Source: Leptospira harrisiae (lineage in GTDB: Bacteria > Spirochaetota > Leptospiria > Leptospirales > Leptospiraceae). From it: a stretch of DNA of 64,000 nt. A program made the position numbers and the translations under genes. Where the stretch lies: assembly GCF_002811945.1 (NCBI RefSeq), contig NZ_NPDX01000001.1:1558501-1622500 (forward strand), in the 5' to 3' direction. Numbering within the stretch: the stretch's first letter is position 1; the number at the start of each line of letters is the position of its first letter. The notes beneath the pieces are model-generated. The model worked only from the letters and a program-made list of their open reading frames with translations, had not been told where the DNA came from and did not search any database. Shown piece after piece: positions 8,011-18,500 of the stretch.

Positions 8011-8925
8011 ATGAATCTAATCCTTCAAAGAATCCAGTCGAGTCAGTTTTTGACTTTAATTCCGGCTGTATTACTCTTTTCTTTTTCTTTGGCTTACCTA
8101 TTGAAGTTGGTCCTTCTTCTTTTGTTTTCTACAGAAACTGGGATCAGTGTCGCTGGAAATACCCGTCCGAAACAAATGCGCCAAGAAGTGATTTTGGCAG
8201 TGAGTACGTACGAAGACATCGTAACAGGAAATTTAATCCGCGGCCAAGTGTATGATCCAAATGATACCACCAAACGCGGAGCAGATGGTGCGCCACTCGA
8301 TCCAGAAATTGCTCAGGACAATGGGGACGATGACCAAATGCTTGTGACAGGAACCCTTTCTGGTCACTGGTCTTTTGCTCGGGTCACCATCCGAGAAAAA
8401 CAAAACAACGATTCTGAAGAATATGGAACGGGTGAGATGGTGGGTGGTTACAAAGTCCAAACCATCGAACAACATTACGTGGTGTTAAAAAAAGGTGGCC
8501 TTAGCCTTCGGGTCAACATTGGTGAAACCCCTGCGCAAGCAAAAGAACGGATTCGTCCAAAAGATGCGGCTGCCGTTTCAAGTTTAGGGCCTTCCAGCCA
8601 AACGGTTCAAAAAGTTCTTTCCCGTGAAGACGTAAACAGGAAATTGAAGGACCCGAACACTATCTATAAAAATGCAAGGTTTGGCCCTCATTTGGTAGAC
8701 GGAAAGATCGAGGGTTACAAGATCTATCAGGTGGCAAAAGACCATGTATTTTATTCCCTAGGTGCTCGTGGTGGGGATATCATCAAACGTGTCAATGGAA
8801 TGCCTCTGAACGAAACAGAGAAAATGTTGGAAATTTGGGGTTCGATCAAACAAGCCCCAAAAATTACAGTGGATTTAGAGAGACAAGGCAAAATAATCAC
8901 ATATGAATTTATCATTCGGAATTAA
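8011..8925 (+). CDS. gspC: Type II secretion protein GspC (inner-membrane clamp)
   Basis: 304 residues from ATG 8011 (GTG 8002 is the alternative). One N-terminal membrane helix (about residues 15-40), a periplasmic homology region with [12 protein letters not shown], and a C-terminal PDZ-like domain ending in [19 protein letters not shown]...YEFIIRN. GspC links the inner-membrane platform to the GspD secretin and takes part in substrate choice. The sequence between residues 60 and 110 contains an Asp-rich stretch. It is the first gene of a 12-gene operon. Confidence 0.9.
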   Translation: MNLILQRIQSSQFLTLIPAVLLFSFSLAYLLKLVLLLLFSTETGISVAGNTRPKQMRQEVILAVSTYEDIVTGNLIRGQVYDPNDTTKRGADGAPLDPEIAQDNGDDDQMLVTGTLSGHWSFARVTIREKQNNDSEEYGTGEMVGGYKVQTIEQHYVVLKKGGLSLRVNIGETPAQAKERIRPKDAAAVSSLGPSSQTVQKVLSREDVNRKLKDPNTIYKNARFGPHLVDGKIEGYKIYQVAKDHVFYSLGARGGDIIKRVNGMPLNETEKMLEIWGSIKQAPKITVDLERQGKIITYEFIIRN

Positions 8926-8926
8926 A

Positions 8927-10687
8927 ATGAGAAATCGTCTTCCTTTAGTATTACTTAGTATTTGCCTTTATGTATTTGTGACACCGAGCTTTTCCCAAGA
9001 AAAGGGAAAACCAAAAAGTAAATCTTCCCCGGAGCCTGCGAGTTTTACTGCCGATTGGAGAGATACTGAACTCAAAGATTTTCTCATGGGAATGAGTGCC
9101 ATCATCAAAAAAAATATCCTCATAGATGATGCCGTGAAAGGAAAAAAAGTAACCATCATTTCTCAAAAACGCGTTAAGATCGAAGACGCTTATGGATTTA
9201 TGAAATCCGTTTTAGAAACGCAAGGGTTTGGTCTCATCGAAGAAAATGACCTCATCAAAGTAGTCAAGATCAAAGATGCCCTCGCTAAATCACCCATCGT
9301 TCGGATTGGTAAAGATCCGGTTTCGGAATCGGAAGTTTCACTAAATAAAACAATCACTCAAATTGTTCCTTTGGAATTTTCGAATGCGGTGGAATTGGAA
9401 CCAATCCTTAAAAGGGTTACTTCTCCCGATACAGACATCATCATTCCTAAAAACCAAAACACTTTGATTTTTTCCGGTTCTACTTCTGATATCAATAAGT
9501 TACTTAAGTTAGTAGATAACTTGGATGTAAGAGCAGATGGTCCAGGATCAATATCTTCTGCAGGTGATATTCATATTTATACTTTGGAATACAACGAGGC
9601 GGAAAAACTCGCTGCAATCTTAGTGAAATTGGATATGCCGGATGCTCCTATGGCACCGACCCAAAGTGGCCAACCTGGCGAACCTGGCCCGGATGGAAAG
9701 CCACCGACTCCACAGCCAGTTGCCCAAGCACCGAAAGTTCCTGGGAAACAAGATAAAATTAAAGCAGTGGCTCATAAAGAGTCAAATTCACTCATCGTGA
9801 CAGCAACTCCTCAAGAATGGGAAGAGATCAAAAAAATCATTAAAATTTTAGATACTCCCAGGAAACAAGTGTTACTTGAAGTCCTGATCGTGGAACTAAG
9901 CTCCACTGACTTAAATGACTTTGGAATTGATTGGCGTTACCAAGAATTAGCCTATGGACAGTTTAACACGGGTCTTGCGGCGCAAGGGGGAGTGATTGAT
10001 AAAAATGGACGACCCACAAATGTTAACACATTGTCTGGATTTTCCCTTGGGTTCATTCGTCGCGGTGGACAACAAATCATCGGTATCTTAAACGCAAACT
10101 CAACCAATGAAAATTTCAATGTATTGTCTGCTCCACAAATTTTGACTTTGGACAACCAGGAGGCAGAAATCAATGTCGGTCAGGATGTTCCCGTAAGAAC
10201 ACAAAATCGTAACGCCGGTCTTGGTGGAGACAACGCAGTAACGGTTGCTAACTTTGAATACAGACCCACTGGGATTAAACTCAAGTTCACCCCACATATT
10301 AATAAAAACAATCGAATCACTCTTGATCTTTACCAAGAAATTAAAAACGTAGCCGGGATTTCATCAGAAGCCACAGGGGGAAACCCGACGTTTAACAAAC
10401 GAGATATCAAAACAACGATTGTTGTGGACAATATCCAAACCATCGTGATTGGGGGACTACTTTCCAATGACAAACAAAAGAAAGTGCAAAAAATTCCTAT
10501 TTTAGGGGAGATTCCACTTCTCGGAACTTTATTTCGCAGAACTACCAATCAAAACCGTAAAACCAATTTGATGGTATTTTTGACACCGCATATTCTAGAC
10601 GACCGAGATAAATCGGATCGTATGACCATCCAAAAGAAGAATGAACAAGAAAGGATGGTCGACGAACGAGAAAAGAAATTACGATGA
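8927..10687 (+). CDS. gspD: Type II secretion secretin GspD
   Basis: 586 residues from ATG 8927, one base after the gspC stop; the signal peptide is [21 protein letters not shown]0 domain at the start ([20 protein letters not shown]), then N1-N3 repeats ([37 protein letters not shown]), and the C-terminal secretin barrel with [25 protein letters not shown] and [15 protein letters not shown]3 contains a Pro/Gly/Gln-rich insertion (about residues 245-280). It forms the outer-membrane gate. No S-domain or lipobox is evident, so how it reaches the outer membrane is not shown by the sequence. Confidence 0.97.
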   Translation: MRNRLPLVLLSICLYVFVTPSFSQEKGKPKSKSSPEPASFTADWRDTELKDFLMGMSAIIKKNILIDDAVKGKKVTIISQKRVKIEDAYGFMKSVLETQGFGLIEENDLIKVVKIKDALAKSPIVRIGKDPVSESEVSLNKTITQIVPLEFSNAVELEPILKRVTSPDTDIIIPKNQNTLIFSGSTSDINKLLKLVDNLDVRADGPGSISSAGDIHIYTLEYNEAEKLAAILVKLDMPDAPMAPTQSGQPGEPGPDGKPPTPQPVAQAPKVPGKQDKIKAVAHKESNSLIVTATPQEWEEIKKIIKILDTPRKQVLLEVLIVELSSTDLNDFGIDWRYQELAYGQFNTGLAAQGGVIDKNGRPTNVNTLSGFSLGFIRRGGQQIIGILNANSTNENFNVLSAPQILTLDNQEAEINVGQDVPVRTQNRNAGLGGDNAVTVANFEYRPTGIKLKFTPHINKNNRITLDLYQEIKNVAGISSEATGGNPTFNKRDIKTTIVVDNIQTIVIGGLLSNDKQKKVQKIPILGEIPLLGTLFRRTTNQNRKTNLMVFLTPHILDDRDKSDRMTIQKKNEQERMVDEREKKLR

Positions 10688-12360
10688 GAAAGAGTTTAGG
10701 CCAAATCCTACTTGAAGATGGGATCCTTACGGTTAAGGATCTCGAAGATATTTCCAAACAACAGGAAAAAACAAATCTCCCTATCACTCATATCATTCAA
10801 AAAAAAGGCCTCGCTTCCGAAACAGACATTTTAAAAGCACTAGCGAAACTCCATCGTATGGAGTTTATCGACAAACTTGAGTTTGTTGGAAATGAAGAAG
10901 TATTTGGAAAAATCCCATTAAAACTAGTCCAACGTTCTAAAATTGTTCCAGTTACAGTCAAAGGCAAAAAAGTAATCGTTGCCACTTGTGATCCAACAGA
11001 CCTACATCCAATGGATGATATGAGATCCTTCTTAAAAGGATATGAAATACAATTCGTTCTTGCCACAGAAAACGAAATTATGAGAATCATCCACTCTCAG
11101 TTCGACAAAACAACTGCCGAAGCCAAAGAGATGATGGATGAAATGGATGGGAGTTTTGGTGATCTCTCTGACGTTTTCGAATCCGACGCACTAGATTTAT
11201 CCAACGAAGCTCCCATCATCAAGATGGTGAACGTAATTTTATCACAAGCAGTATCAGAACGAGCCTCAGATATCCACGTAGAACCATTTGAAAAATCCGT
11301 AGTGGTTCGATACCGTGTGGATGGTGTTTTACAAAAGGTTTTAAATCCACCTAAGTCTTATTTGGCGGGAATTTCAACTCGTATCAAAATCATGTCAAAC
11401 TTAAACATTGCGGAAAACCGTTTGCCACAAGACGGTAGGATCAAACTTAGGTTGGCAGGAAAAGATGTGGATGTCCGGGTTTCTATCATCCCTTGCCAAT
11501 TCGGGGAACGGATCGTAATGCGTATCCTAAACAAAACTGACCAAAAATATTCCATTGAAACCATGGGTTTTAATAAGGAAATTTTGAATGATTTTAAGCA
11601 TTTAATCTATAAACCTTATGGAATCATTTTAGTCACAGGTCCCACTGGATCTGGTAAATCTACGACACTTTATTCTGCACTTTCTGAAATCAATACAGAA
11701 GAGCGAAACATCATCACCTGCGAAGATCCGGTGGAATACCAGATGGATGGTATTTCGCAAATGCAAATGAACGAAAAAATTGGCCTAACTTTTGCTGCAG
11801 GTTTACGTTCTATCCTTCGTCAAGATCCGGATGTGGTGATGGTAGGGGAGATCCGTGATGAGGAAACCGCAAGGATTGCCATCCAAGCCTCACTTACTGG
11901 TCACTTAGTTTTTTCTACCTTACATACAAATGATGCTTCGTCTGCTGTAACAAGGCTTGTGGATATGGGAATTGAACCATATCTCATCACAAGTTCTGTG
12001 TTAGGTTTTATGGCCCAAAGGCTTGTACGTGTGATTTGTAAGGATTGTAAAACGAGTTACAAACCTACAGATAAAGATTTAGCAGGTCTTGGAATCCAAA
12101 GAAAAGAATTAAAAAACGGAGTTTTGTATCGTGGGAAAGGTTGTTCTTCCTGTCTAAACTCTGGATACAAAGGTAGAACAGGTTTGTACGAACTTCTCAC
12201 TATGAATGATGAAATCAAACGAGCCATTTTACAGGGTGCTGATGCCAATCGAATCAAAGAAATCGCATTGAAAAATGGTCTATCGACTTTGCAAGTTTAC
12301 GGCAAATATAAAGTGATTGAGGGTGTAACAACTCCAGAAGAAGTCCTTCGGGTATCATAA
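10684..12360 (+). CDS. gspE: Type II secretion ATPase GspE
   Basis: 558 residues, ATGA overlap with gspD. N1 domain ([17 protein letters not shown]), then the RecA-like motor: Walker [10 protein letters not shown], Asp box and Walker [17 protein letters not shown], His box [15 protein letters not shown]. The tetracysteine zinc element is present as CKDC...CSSC with the usual [11 protein letters not shown] after it. GspE hydrolyses ATP to drive pseudopilus growth and binds the cytoplasmic domain of GspL and GspF. All catalytic elements appear intact. Confidence 0.98.
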   Translation: MRKSLGQILLEDGILTVKDLEDISKQQEKTNLPITHIIQKKGLASETDILKALAKLHRMEFIDKLEFVGNEEVFGKIPLKLVQRSKIVPVTVKGKKVIVATCDPTDLHPMDDMRSFLKGYEIQFVLATENEIMRIIHSQFDKTTAEAKEMMDEMDGSFGDLSDVFESDALDLSNEAPIIKMVNVILSQAVSERASDIHVEPFEKSVVVRYRVDGVLQKVLNPPKSYLAGISTRIKIMSNLNIAENRLPQDGRIKLRLAGKDVDVRVSIIPCQFGERIVMRILNKTDQKYSIETMGFNKEILNDFKHLIYKPYGIILVTGPTGSGKSTTLYSALSEINTEERNIITCEDPVEYQMDGISQMQMNEKIGLTFAAGLRSILRQDPDVVMVGEIRDEETARIAIQASLTGHLVFSTLHTNDASSAVTRLVDMGIEPYLITSSVLGFMAQRLVRVICKDCKTSYKPTDKDLAGLGIQRKELKNGVLYRGKGCSSCLNSGYKGRTGLYELLTMNDEIKRAILQGADANRIKEIALKNGLSTLQVYGKYKVIEGVTTPEEVLRVS

Positions 12361-12365
12361 TTTTT

Positions 12366-13592
12366 ATGCCACTCTATACTTACGTTGCATTCAATCGAAA
12401 GGGTAAAGAAGAAAAAAATATCATAGATGCCCCAAACCTTCAGGCGGCACGTAACAAACTTAAGGCGAAAGGGCTGTACGTTCGCTCCATCCAAGAAGAT
12501 AGGGAAAAGGAAGAACGTGAACTTTTTCCTTTTTTATCAAAGTTATTATATAGAATTCCAAGAAAAGAAGTCGGACTATTTTGTAAACAACTTGGAACCC
12601 TGATTGGTGCAGGGATCCCTCTTGATAAATGTTTACTCTCCATCATTGACCAAGTCGAGAATATCTATTTCAAAAAAGTTTTGATAGAGATGAGAGCGGA
12701 TATTACGGAAGGAATGAGTCTTTCCGAGTCTATGAAGAAACACAAAACTGTTTTTCCTGACCAGTATCCCAGTTTGATTTCTGTAGGTGAATCGACAGGA
12801 AATTATGAAAACACGTTGCACCGGTTAGCTGAACTCGAGGAAAAATCTTCCGAATTAAAATCAAAAGTCCAAGTGGCTATGATTTATCCAATGATCATGG
12901 GTTTACTTTCTTTGGGTGTATCCATCTTTCTTCTTGTTGTAGTCATTCCACAAATCGAACAGTTGTTTGCTTCCTTTGATGCCAAACTTCCGCTACTCAC
13001 AAGAAGTGTGATTTTTTTATCCTATGTTTTGACCAATTATTGGTTTTTTATTTTGGGAGCGATCGCCGGTGGACTACTTGGGTTTATGAAATGGAAAAGT
13101 GGAGGCGAAGGGAAAAAAACTTGGGACAAATTCCTCCTTCGTTTGCCAGTCATCGGAACCTTACTTCGTAAAATTTTGGTTTCGAATTTTGCTAGAAATT
13201 TATCCATTTTACTTCTCAACCGGGTACCACTAATTGTTTCATTGAACATTGTCTCCGATGTAGTTGGTCACACAGTTTTTAAGGAAGAAATTGAATCGGC
13301 AATCGTCAAAATCAAAGAAGGGGGAAAACTTTCTGATTCGTTACAAGGATCACAAGTCCTCCCGCAAATGGTACTCGGGATGCTGAGTGCAGGGGAAGCC
13401 TCTGACAAAGTCCCCGAAATGATGAATAAACTCTCGGAAATCTATGAATCCGAGGTAGACACAGCAATAAAATCTTTGACCCAATCATTAGAACCAATGA
13501 TGATCATTGTAATGGGTGGAATTATTTTTACCATTATGGCGGCGATTATGACGCCAATGTACAAACTAACTCAAGAAATCCAGGGGATGTAG
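12366..13592 (+). CDS. gspF: Type II secretion inner-membrane protein GspF
   Basis: 408 residues, 5 bp after gspE. Starts with the family signature YTYVAFNRKGKEE, followed by two GspF repeats (FCKQLGTLIGAGIPLDKCL and FARNLSILLLNRVPLIVSL), each with GE-containing segments (SVGESTGNYE, SAGEASDKVPEMM), and three membrane helices including the C-terminal MMIIVMGGIIFTIMAAIMTPMY. GspF is the polytopic core of the assembly platform. Length and architecture are standard. Confidence 0.97.
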   Translation: MPLYTYVAFNRKGKEEKNIIDAPNLQAARNKLKAKGLYVRSIQEDREKEERELFPFLSKLLYRIPRKEVGLFCKQLGTLIGAGIPLDKCLLSIIDQVENIYFKKVLIEMRADITEGMSLSESMKKHKTVFPDQYPSLISVGESTGNYENTLHRLAELEEKSSELKSKVQVAMIYPMIMGLLSLGVSIFLLVVVIPQIEQLFASFDAKLPLLTRSVIFLSYVLTNYWFFILGAIAGGLLGFMKWKSGGEGKKTWDKFLLRLPVIGTLLRKILVSNFARNLSILLLNRVPLIVSLNIVSDVVGHTVFKEEIESAIVKIKEGGKLSDSLQGSQVLPQMVLGMLSAGEASDKVPEMMNKLSEIYESEVDTAIKSLTQSLEPMMIIVMGGIIFTIMAAIMTPMYKLTQEIQGM

Positions 13593-13597
13593 AGTTT

Positions 13598-14059
13598 ATG
13601 AAAACTAAAGGGAAACACAGAAAGATACGTGAGGGACTAACTCTAATCGAGATTACCGTGGTAATGCTCATTTTAGGATCTCTTATGGCGATTCTTTACT
13701 CCAGTATCGGAAACCGGGGTGAAGGCGAAAAAAAACTGAAACTGAAAAATGATAGCGCTGTTCTTAAAACGGCCCTCGAACGATATTTAGAAGTGTATGA
13801 CAAATACCCTTCCGAAGAACAAGGTTTACAGGCACTGATTGAAAAACCAGATGATGATAAAATTGGTGATGATTATGAACCAATTATACGTGAAAAAGCC
13901 GTTCTGAAAGATCCGTGGAAAACACCGTATGTTCTAAAGTTTGAAGGAGCTACTCCTCAAATTCTGACACTTGGTGATGATAAAAAAGAAGGTGGAGAAG
14001 GAAAAGGTAAAGACTTTAATATCCTTTCACCGGATGATTACCCGGCCGCTTTCCGATAA
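13598..14059 (+). CDS. gspG: Major pseudopilin GspG
   Basis: 153 residues, ATG 5 bp after gspF. Short basic leader then the prepilin peptidase site EG/LTLIEITVVMLILG with glutamate at +5. The body has the GspG pattern ALERYLEVYDKYPSEEQGLQALIEKP and a calcium-loop-like DPWKTPYVL. A Lys/Glu/Gly-rich insert (KKEGGEGKGK) precedes the C-terminal DFNILSPDDYPAAFR. It is expected to be the main subunit of the pseudopilus. Confidence 0.97.
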   Translation: MKTKGKHRKIREGLTLIEITVVMLILGSLMAILYSSIGNRGEGEKKLKLKNDSAVLKTALERYLEVYDKYPSEEQGLQALIEKPDDDKIGDDYEPIIREKAVLKDPWKTPYVLKFEGATPQILTLGDDKKEGGEGKGKDFNILSPDDYPAAFR

Positions 14060-14069
14060 AATATCGGTT

Positions 14070-14666
14070 TTGAAAATCAAACGGAAATTACGAGGTGGTC
14101 TCACTCTCATTGAGATCGCCGTTGTGATTTCCATCCTTGGTTTAATTATGGTGATTGTTGGTGGTACTCTCCGTAACCTAATCATCCCATCCACAGAAGA
14201 CATTGCTGTTAAACTACAGGAATCTTTTAAATTCGGATACAATAAGGCCCAACTTACAAACCAAGCCGTTTTATTCCAATATGACTTTGAAAAGCGTGAA
14301 TACCAGTTTTTCCTTTTAAAAAGAGAGGAAGGTGGACTAGAAGAGGAATCCATTTTAAAGAAAGTAACTCTTCCTTTTTATTCAAAAATTGTCAGCGTAC
14401 GTGACTTAGGTGGTAAGCCAAGATCGGAAGGAAAAATCCGAATTGTATTTACTCCACAAGGAACCACAACCGATTTATTTTTGTATGTTGGCTCCGATAC
14501 AGAAATCAAAAGAACCATTCAAATTTATCGTTACGGTGGAAAAATCAAAATTCATAAAACAGAATATTTTCCGGAACTAGACACCAATCAAATTCAAAAA
14601 ATATCCTATGGACTCGACGAAAGAGATGAACAGGTGGATTCCAATGCAAAAACCCAACCTAAATAA
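14070..14666 (+). CDS. gspH: Minor pseudopilin GspH
   Basis: About 198 residues. The prepilin motif GG/LTLIEIAVVISILGLIM identifies a type II pseudopilin; position after gspG and the sequence AVKLQESFKFGYNKAQLTNQAV fit GspH. The start is uncertain: TTG 14070 gives a short leader after the gspG stop, while ATG 14034 would overlap gspG by 26 bp. No clear binding site separates them. The gene overlaps gspI by a few bases if that gene starts at 14644. Confidence 0.87.
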   Translation: MKIKRKLRGGLTLIEIAVVISILGLIMVIVGGTLRNLIIPSTEDIAVKLQESFKFGYNKAQLTNQAVLFQYDFEKREYQFFLLKREEGGLEEESILKKVTLPFYSKIVSVRDLGGKPRSEGKIRIVFTPQGTTTDLFLYVGSDTEIKRTIQIYRYGGKIKIHKTEYFPELDTNQIQKISYGLDERDEQVDSNAKTQPK

Positions 14667-15171
14667 TTTTACACGTCGTGCATTTACCCTTTTTGAAGTT
14701 ACCATTGCAATGGCAATGGCAGCGATGGTAATGACTTATACATATTCACTTATTGCAGAAGGAATTTCTTATCAGAAAAAAGCAGTTTTACTCGCCAATG
14801 CAGTTCATTTAGCAAAAATCAAAATGGCTCAAGTAGATTCATCGACAACTATGCAAACGGACACCTCTCGCGGATCCATTGAAGCATTTCCTGGTTACAC
14901 TTTTGAAACAGAAATTAAAGAAGAAGAGATGGATTTACTCAAACTAGCTGCTGGGCCTAATGCGGAATCCCTTCGGAATAAAGCACCCAAGGATATGTTA
15001 GGTGATAAAGATGTTGGATTGAGTGACCTGATGAAAAAAAGAGGTCAGAAAAAAAGTTTTGAAACAGGTGGGGTTTTGAAAGTATTTCGTGTAAAGGTTT
15101 CTATTTTTTATATAGATGGAAATAAAAAAGAAACATATAGTGTGGAAACTTTCAGGAGCACAAAATACTAA
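14644..15171 (+). CDS. gspI: Minor pseudopilin GspI
   Basis: About 175 residues. ATG 14644 is preferred over 14608 because AGGTGG sits 5 bp upstream. The prepilin site reads RRA/FTLFEVTIAMAMAAMVM: the residue before the cut is Ala instead of the usual Gly, which prepilin peptidases can accept less efficiently. The glutamate at +5 is present. The following HLAKIKMAQVDS matches the ALAENKLAE-type segment of GspI. GspI starts the tip complex with GspJ and GspK. A Gly/Lys-rich insertion lies around 14940-15060. Confidence 0.88.
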   Translation: MQKPNLNNFTRRAFTLFEVTIAMAMAAMVMTYTYSLIAEGISYQKKAVLLANAVHLAKIKMAQVDSSTTMQTDTSRGSIEAFPGYTFETEIKEEEMDLLKLAAGPNAESLRNKAPKDMLGDKDVGLSDLMKKRGQKKSFETGGVLKVFRVKVSIFYIDGNKKETYSVETFRSTKY

Positions 15172-15812
15172 TGTTTGTGAATCGTAGAAGACGTGGATTT
15201 ACACTCGTGGAAATTTCCATCGTTGTGATGATTATGGCTGTGATATTCACAGGAATTTTTTCTGTATTTTATACTGCGAATAAAATCTCACGAAAAGGTG
15301 CCTCAAACAAAGGTGCAAATCGTAAAGACATTCTTTATGCAATGGAAAATATTCGTGGTACTCTCACTCGGACTTATTTTATCGATAATCAAAAAAGAAT
15401 TTTATTTGTGGGAAAACAAGATGGTGTGACTGGGACAAGAAATGATCGGATTGTATTTGCTACTGCCAATCCGAATTCCGAAGAAGAAGGACAAGCTTCG
15501 GTCAGAGAAGTTTCCTTTTATTTGCGTAAAATGCCAAATCCTAAAATGGATGGATTGTCTTATTTGATTCGCCGAGAAGATGAAATGATAGATACATTCC
15601 CCACCCAAGGTGGCGTTGAACATGTATTACTTGAAAATGTAAAAAGTTTCCAAATGAAATTTTCCGAACGCGGAGACAAATGGGTTGATGATTGGAATTC
15701 CCGTACTACCAAAAAAATTCCAAGACTCATTCGATTTGAAATTATATCACTTGTGGGGAATGCCTTTGTTAAATATGAATCGCTGGCGCATCCGGTTATC
15801 CTCTACAAATAA
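15171..15812 (+). CDS. gspJ: Minor pseudopilin GspJ
   Basis: 213 residues; TAATG overlap with gspI. Leader MFVNRRRRG then FTLVEISIVVMIMAVIF with Gly at -1 and Glu at +5. The body has the GspJ pattern (AMENIRGTLTRTYFID, FYLRKMP, LLENVKSFQMKFSERGDKWVDDW). It forms part of the pseudopilus tip with GspI and GspK. The 3' end overlaps the start of gspK. Confidence 0.92.
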   Translation: MFVNRRRRGFTLVEISIVVMIMAVIFTGIFSVFYTANKISRKGASNKGANRKDILYAMENIRGTLTRTYFIDNQKRILFVGKQDGVTGTRNDRIVFATANPNSEEEGQASVREVSFYLRKMPNPKMDGLSYLIRREDEMIDTFPTQGGVEHVLLENVKSFQMKFSERGDKWVDDWNSRTTKKIPRLIRFEIISLVGNAFVKYESLAHPVILYK

Positions 15813-16875
15813 AAACGCAAAAAAAGGATTTATGGTCTATCTCCTAGTGATGGCGATAGGTACCGCATCTCTGTTTACGGCATCCAAATTTTTTGAAGAT
15901 GCGGCAACTGAATACCGTGTGGCCCGCTCTCAAGCAGATGGATTTCGTGCCCATATGCTTGCGAAAGCAGGTTTTATGGGTGCCGTGGGAGCTCTTAAAA
16001 AAATTCCAGAAGAAGTATTATACCAATCGGGACTTGCGATGGACCCGCCACCAATCCCTCTAGGAGGGGGTGTCATCTATTATACGATGAGTCCAGAAGA
16101 TGGAAAAATCAATATCAACTCTCTTGTGAAAATCTATGATGACCAGCCAAACCAAAGGACCATTGAAATGGTCACTCGTTTGTTTTATCAATTTGGTTTA
16201 AAGCGAGAGATGATTTTCCCTATTTTGGATTGGATCGATGAAAATCACCAAGAAACGGGAGGGGGTGCAGAACAATACTATTACAATAGGCTTTCTCCGC
16301 CTAGAAAAATCAAAAATGCCCCACTTTATTCGCTTTCAGAGCTATTGAGCGTGAAAGGTTTTGATCGTTCCCTCGTTTATGAAAGTTTGAAACCAAAGGA
16401 TTATGATAAAAATAACTCCAAGGACTTTATGACAGAGGAGGAAAGAGCCCTTCGTTCCGATAAGGATTATGTGCTCTCCAATAATATCACAGCCTATTTG
16501 CCTGCAGGTGATTCTTACGATGACCGAATCAATATCAATACGGCTCCCTATTTTGTCCTGATTTCCCTTTCCGACTTTATGACCAAACAAGCCGCCATGA
16601 AAATTTTGAAACTCAAGTTGCAGAAAGGAGGCTATATTAAAGAATTGAAAGATCTGGAGACCGAACCAGAATTCCAAGTCAAAACCACAGGGGATCTCAC
16701 TCTGTATAAAGAACTTGCGGGTGAGGGAACGGATGTATCTGGTGGACGAATCAAAACCAAGGGCGAAGTTTATAAAATCACTGGGGTTGGGATTATCAAG
16801 GATAAAGTGGTTCGAAAGGTATCGGGTCTTTTTGACCTTACCAACAACCAAATGTTATACTATACTGAAGATTAA
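15775..16875 (+). CDS. gspK: Minor pseudopilin GspK (tip)
   Basis: About 366 residues. A basic leader ends KKG/FMVYLLVMAIGTASLFT; as is typical for GspK there is no glutamate at +5. The body has the GspK helical domain with DGKININSL, ILDWIDENHQETGGGAEQYY, APLYSLSELLSVKGFD and ININTAPYFVLISL. Start candidates are ATG 15775 and ATG 15760, both inside the end of gspJ; I used the one giving the shorter leader. GspK caps the pseudopilus. Confidence 0.9.
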   Translation: MNRWRIRLSSTNKNAKKGFMVYLLVMAIGTASLFTASKFFEDAATEYRVARSQADGFRAHMLAKAGFMGAVGALKKIPEEVLYQSGLAMDPPPIPLGGGVIYYTMSPEDGKININSLVKIYDDQPNQRTIEMVTRLFYQFGLKREMIFPILDWIDENHQETGGGAEQYYYNRLSPPRKIKNAPLYSLSELLSVKGFDRSLVYESLKPKDYDKNNSKDFMTEEERALRSDKDYVLSNNITAYLPAGDSYDDRININTAPYFVLISLSDFMTKQAAMKILKLKLQKGGYIKELKDLETEPEFQVKTTGDLTLYKELAGEGTDVSGGRIKTKGEVYKITGVGIIKDKVVRKVSGLFDLTNNQMLYYTED

Positions 16876-16877
16876 TT

Positions 16878-18500
16878 ATGTTATCATTTGACCAATACCT
16901 AGCTATCGATTATGGTTCTACGTTTTTAAAGGGAGTCCTTTTCAAAAAGGTTCTCGGAAAAGTTGTCATCCTCAGGACAGAAAGCCTTCCTGTTGTGGAA
17001 CTTGATGAATCAGAAGGGGATCCCTTCGAATACAATATCATTCGTTTCATTCAAAGTTTTTTTCCTGAAGAAAATAGGTTTTTATTAAATTTAGGAATTC
17101 ACAATTTATTTGTTCGAGATCTAACGGTTCCACTCGTTTCTGAAAAAGCCATTCAAGAAGTTTTACCTTTTGAAGTCGAAAACTTAGTTCCTTACCCCAT
17201 GGAAGAACTGGAAGTCATTGGAAAAACATGGAGAGCAAATAAAGAAAACTCAGAAGTGATTTCCTTTAATGTACACCACTCGGAATTACTTCGTGCGTTA
17301 AAACCATTTGCGAAGGGTGATTTATCTTTATCTTGTTTGTCTCTTGACTCCTTTGCCTTATCTTCGCTCGTTACAAAAAACTATCCTTTGTTACTTGCTG
17401 ACCAAACTATTTTGCAACTTGATTTGGGTGGAAGGTATAGTATTCTGAATGTTCTCTTCGAGGGAAAACTACGACACACCCGCCAAATTTATATTGGTGG
17501 AGAAGATGTGAGTTTAGAAATCGCAAACTTACTTAAAATCGAACTTGAAGACGCGCGGGTTTTAAAAGAATCTCTACCTGTTGGGTTTCTGTTTGAAACA
17601 ATTGAAAAATCAGATGAATCCAGTTTTCTTTCTAAGTTCCATATCTCTGCAACGCAGTGGAAATCACTTCGAAAGTTTATTTTAGCAAAAATTGACCAAC
17701 TCATTCACGAAGTGGAAAATAGTATTTTTTCTCTTCCTGAAACGGAAAGACCTAACCTGATTCTTTTGTCTGGTGGAGCAAGTTTGTATCCTGGTCTCAC
17801 TTCTTATTTAGAAGAGAAGTTGGGAATACGGACTGGGCGTTATGAATTTTTAGGAATTGATGATCCAAGTTTTGTGACAGCAGTCGCTACGGGAACTCAT
17901 TTTGAATCTCGTAACCGAGTTAACTTTTTAGAAACTGGATTTGCAAAACGAATTCATACTAACCGATTTAAATTATCGGCATTTAAACCTCATTTAATTC
18001 TTGTTAGTATTTCTCTTGTCCTATTGTTTGGTGTTTTTATTATCGGAATCATTTTGGACAAACGAAAAATTTCTGCAAACAAACAAGTTTTACTAGAGAA
18101 GTATAAAAATGGAATTGGTGGTGAACTTGGTGAAGACGACGATCCACTCGCAGAGGCCAATAAAAAACTAAAAGCGGAACGTAAAAAAACAGAAATTTAT
18201 CGTCTTTTCCTTTCACAAGAAAGTGTTTTGGACGTTTTGAATGAAGCCACAGAACAATTTCCTTCACCAGAAGTTTTACCTTTTATTTTGGATCAGTTTA
18301 ACTTTGAGGAAAAGGAAATCCAAATATATGGAAGGGTCAATGAATTTGGAGAAATTGGAACCATCCAATCAGCCTTAGAAAAATCAGAGAAATTTACAAA
18401 CATTCAAATTCAAAACAAAAGACTCATCACTGGTGTCAATAAATTCAAGGTTAGTTTTAAAATCAAAATGGATGTTGTGACTCCTAAGGATGAACCGTAA
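16878..18500 (+). CDS. gspL: GspL/PilM-like actin-fold secretion protein
   Basis: 540 residues, starting 2 bp after gspK. Residues 1-340 form an actin-like ATPase-fold domain of the GspL/PilM type (YLAIDYGSTFLKGVLF, EVLPFEVENLVPYP, LQLDLGGRYSILNVLF, LILLSGGASLYPGL). A membrane helix lies at about 371-392, followed by a coiled coil and a small periplasmic domain. GspL anchors GspE to the membrane and pairs with GspM. The phosphate-1 and phosphate-2 loops look better preserved than in many GspL proteins, resembling PilM. Confidence 0.88.
   Translation: MLSFDQYLAIDYGSTFLKGVLFKKVLGKVVILRTESLPVVELDESEGDPFEYNIIRFIQSFFPEENRFLLNLGIHNLFVRDLTVPLVSEKAIQEVLPFEVENLVPYPMEELEVIGKTWRANKENSEVISFNVHHSELLRALKPFAKGDLSLSCLSLDSFALSSLVTKNYPLLLADQTILQLDLGGRYSILNVLFEGKLRHTRQIYIGGEDVSLEIANLLKIELEDARVLKESLPVGFLFETIEKSDESSFLSKFHISATQWKSLRKFILAKIDQLIHEVENSIFSLPETERPNLILLSGGASLYPGLTSYLEEKLGIRTGRYEFLGIDDPSFVTAVATGTHFESRNRVNFLETGFAKRIHTNRFKLSAFKPHLILVSISLVLLFGVFIIGIILDKRKISANKQVLLEKYKNGIGGELGEDDDPLAEANKKLKAERKKTEIYRLFLSQESVLDVLNEATEQFPSPEVLPFILDQFNFEEKEIQIYGRVNEFGEIGTIQSALEKSEKFTNIQIQNKRLITGVNKFKVSFKIKMDVVTPKDEP

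Noticed and set aside
16342..16851. 169-codon frame antisense to gspK
   Set aside because: Shadow of the gspK coding pattern; no signal, domain or binding site.
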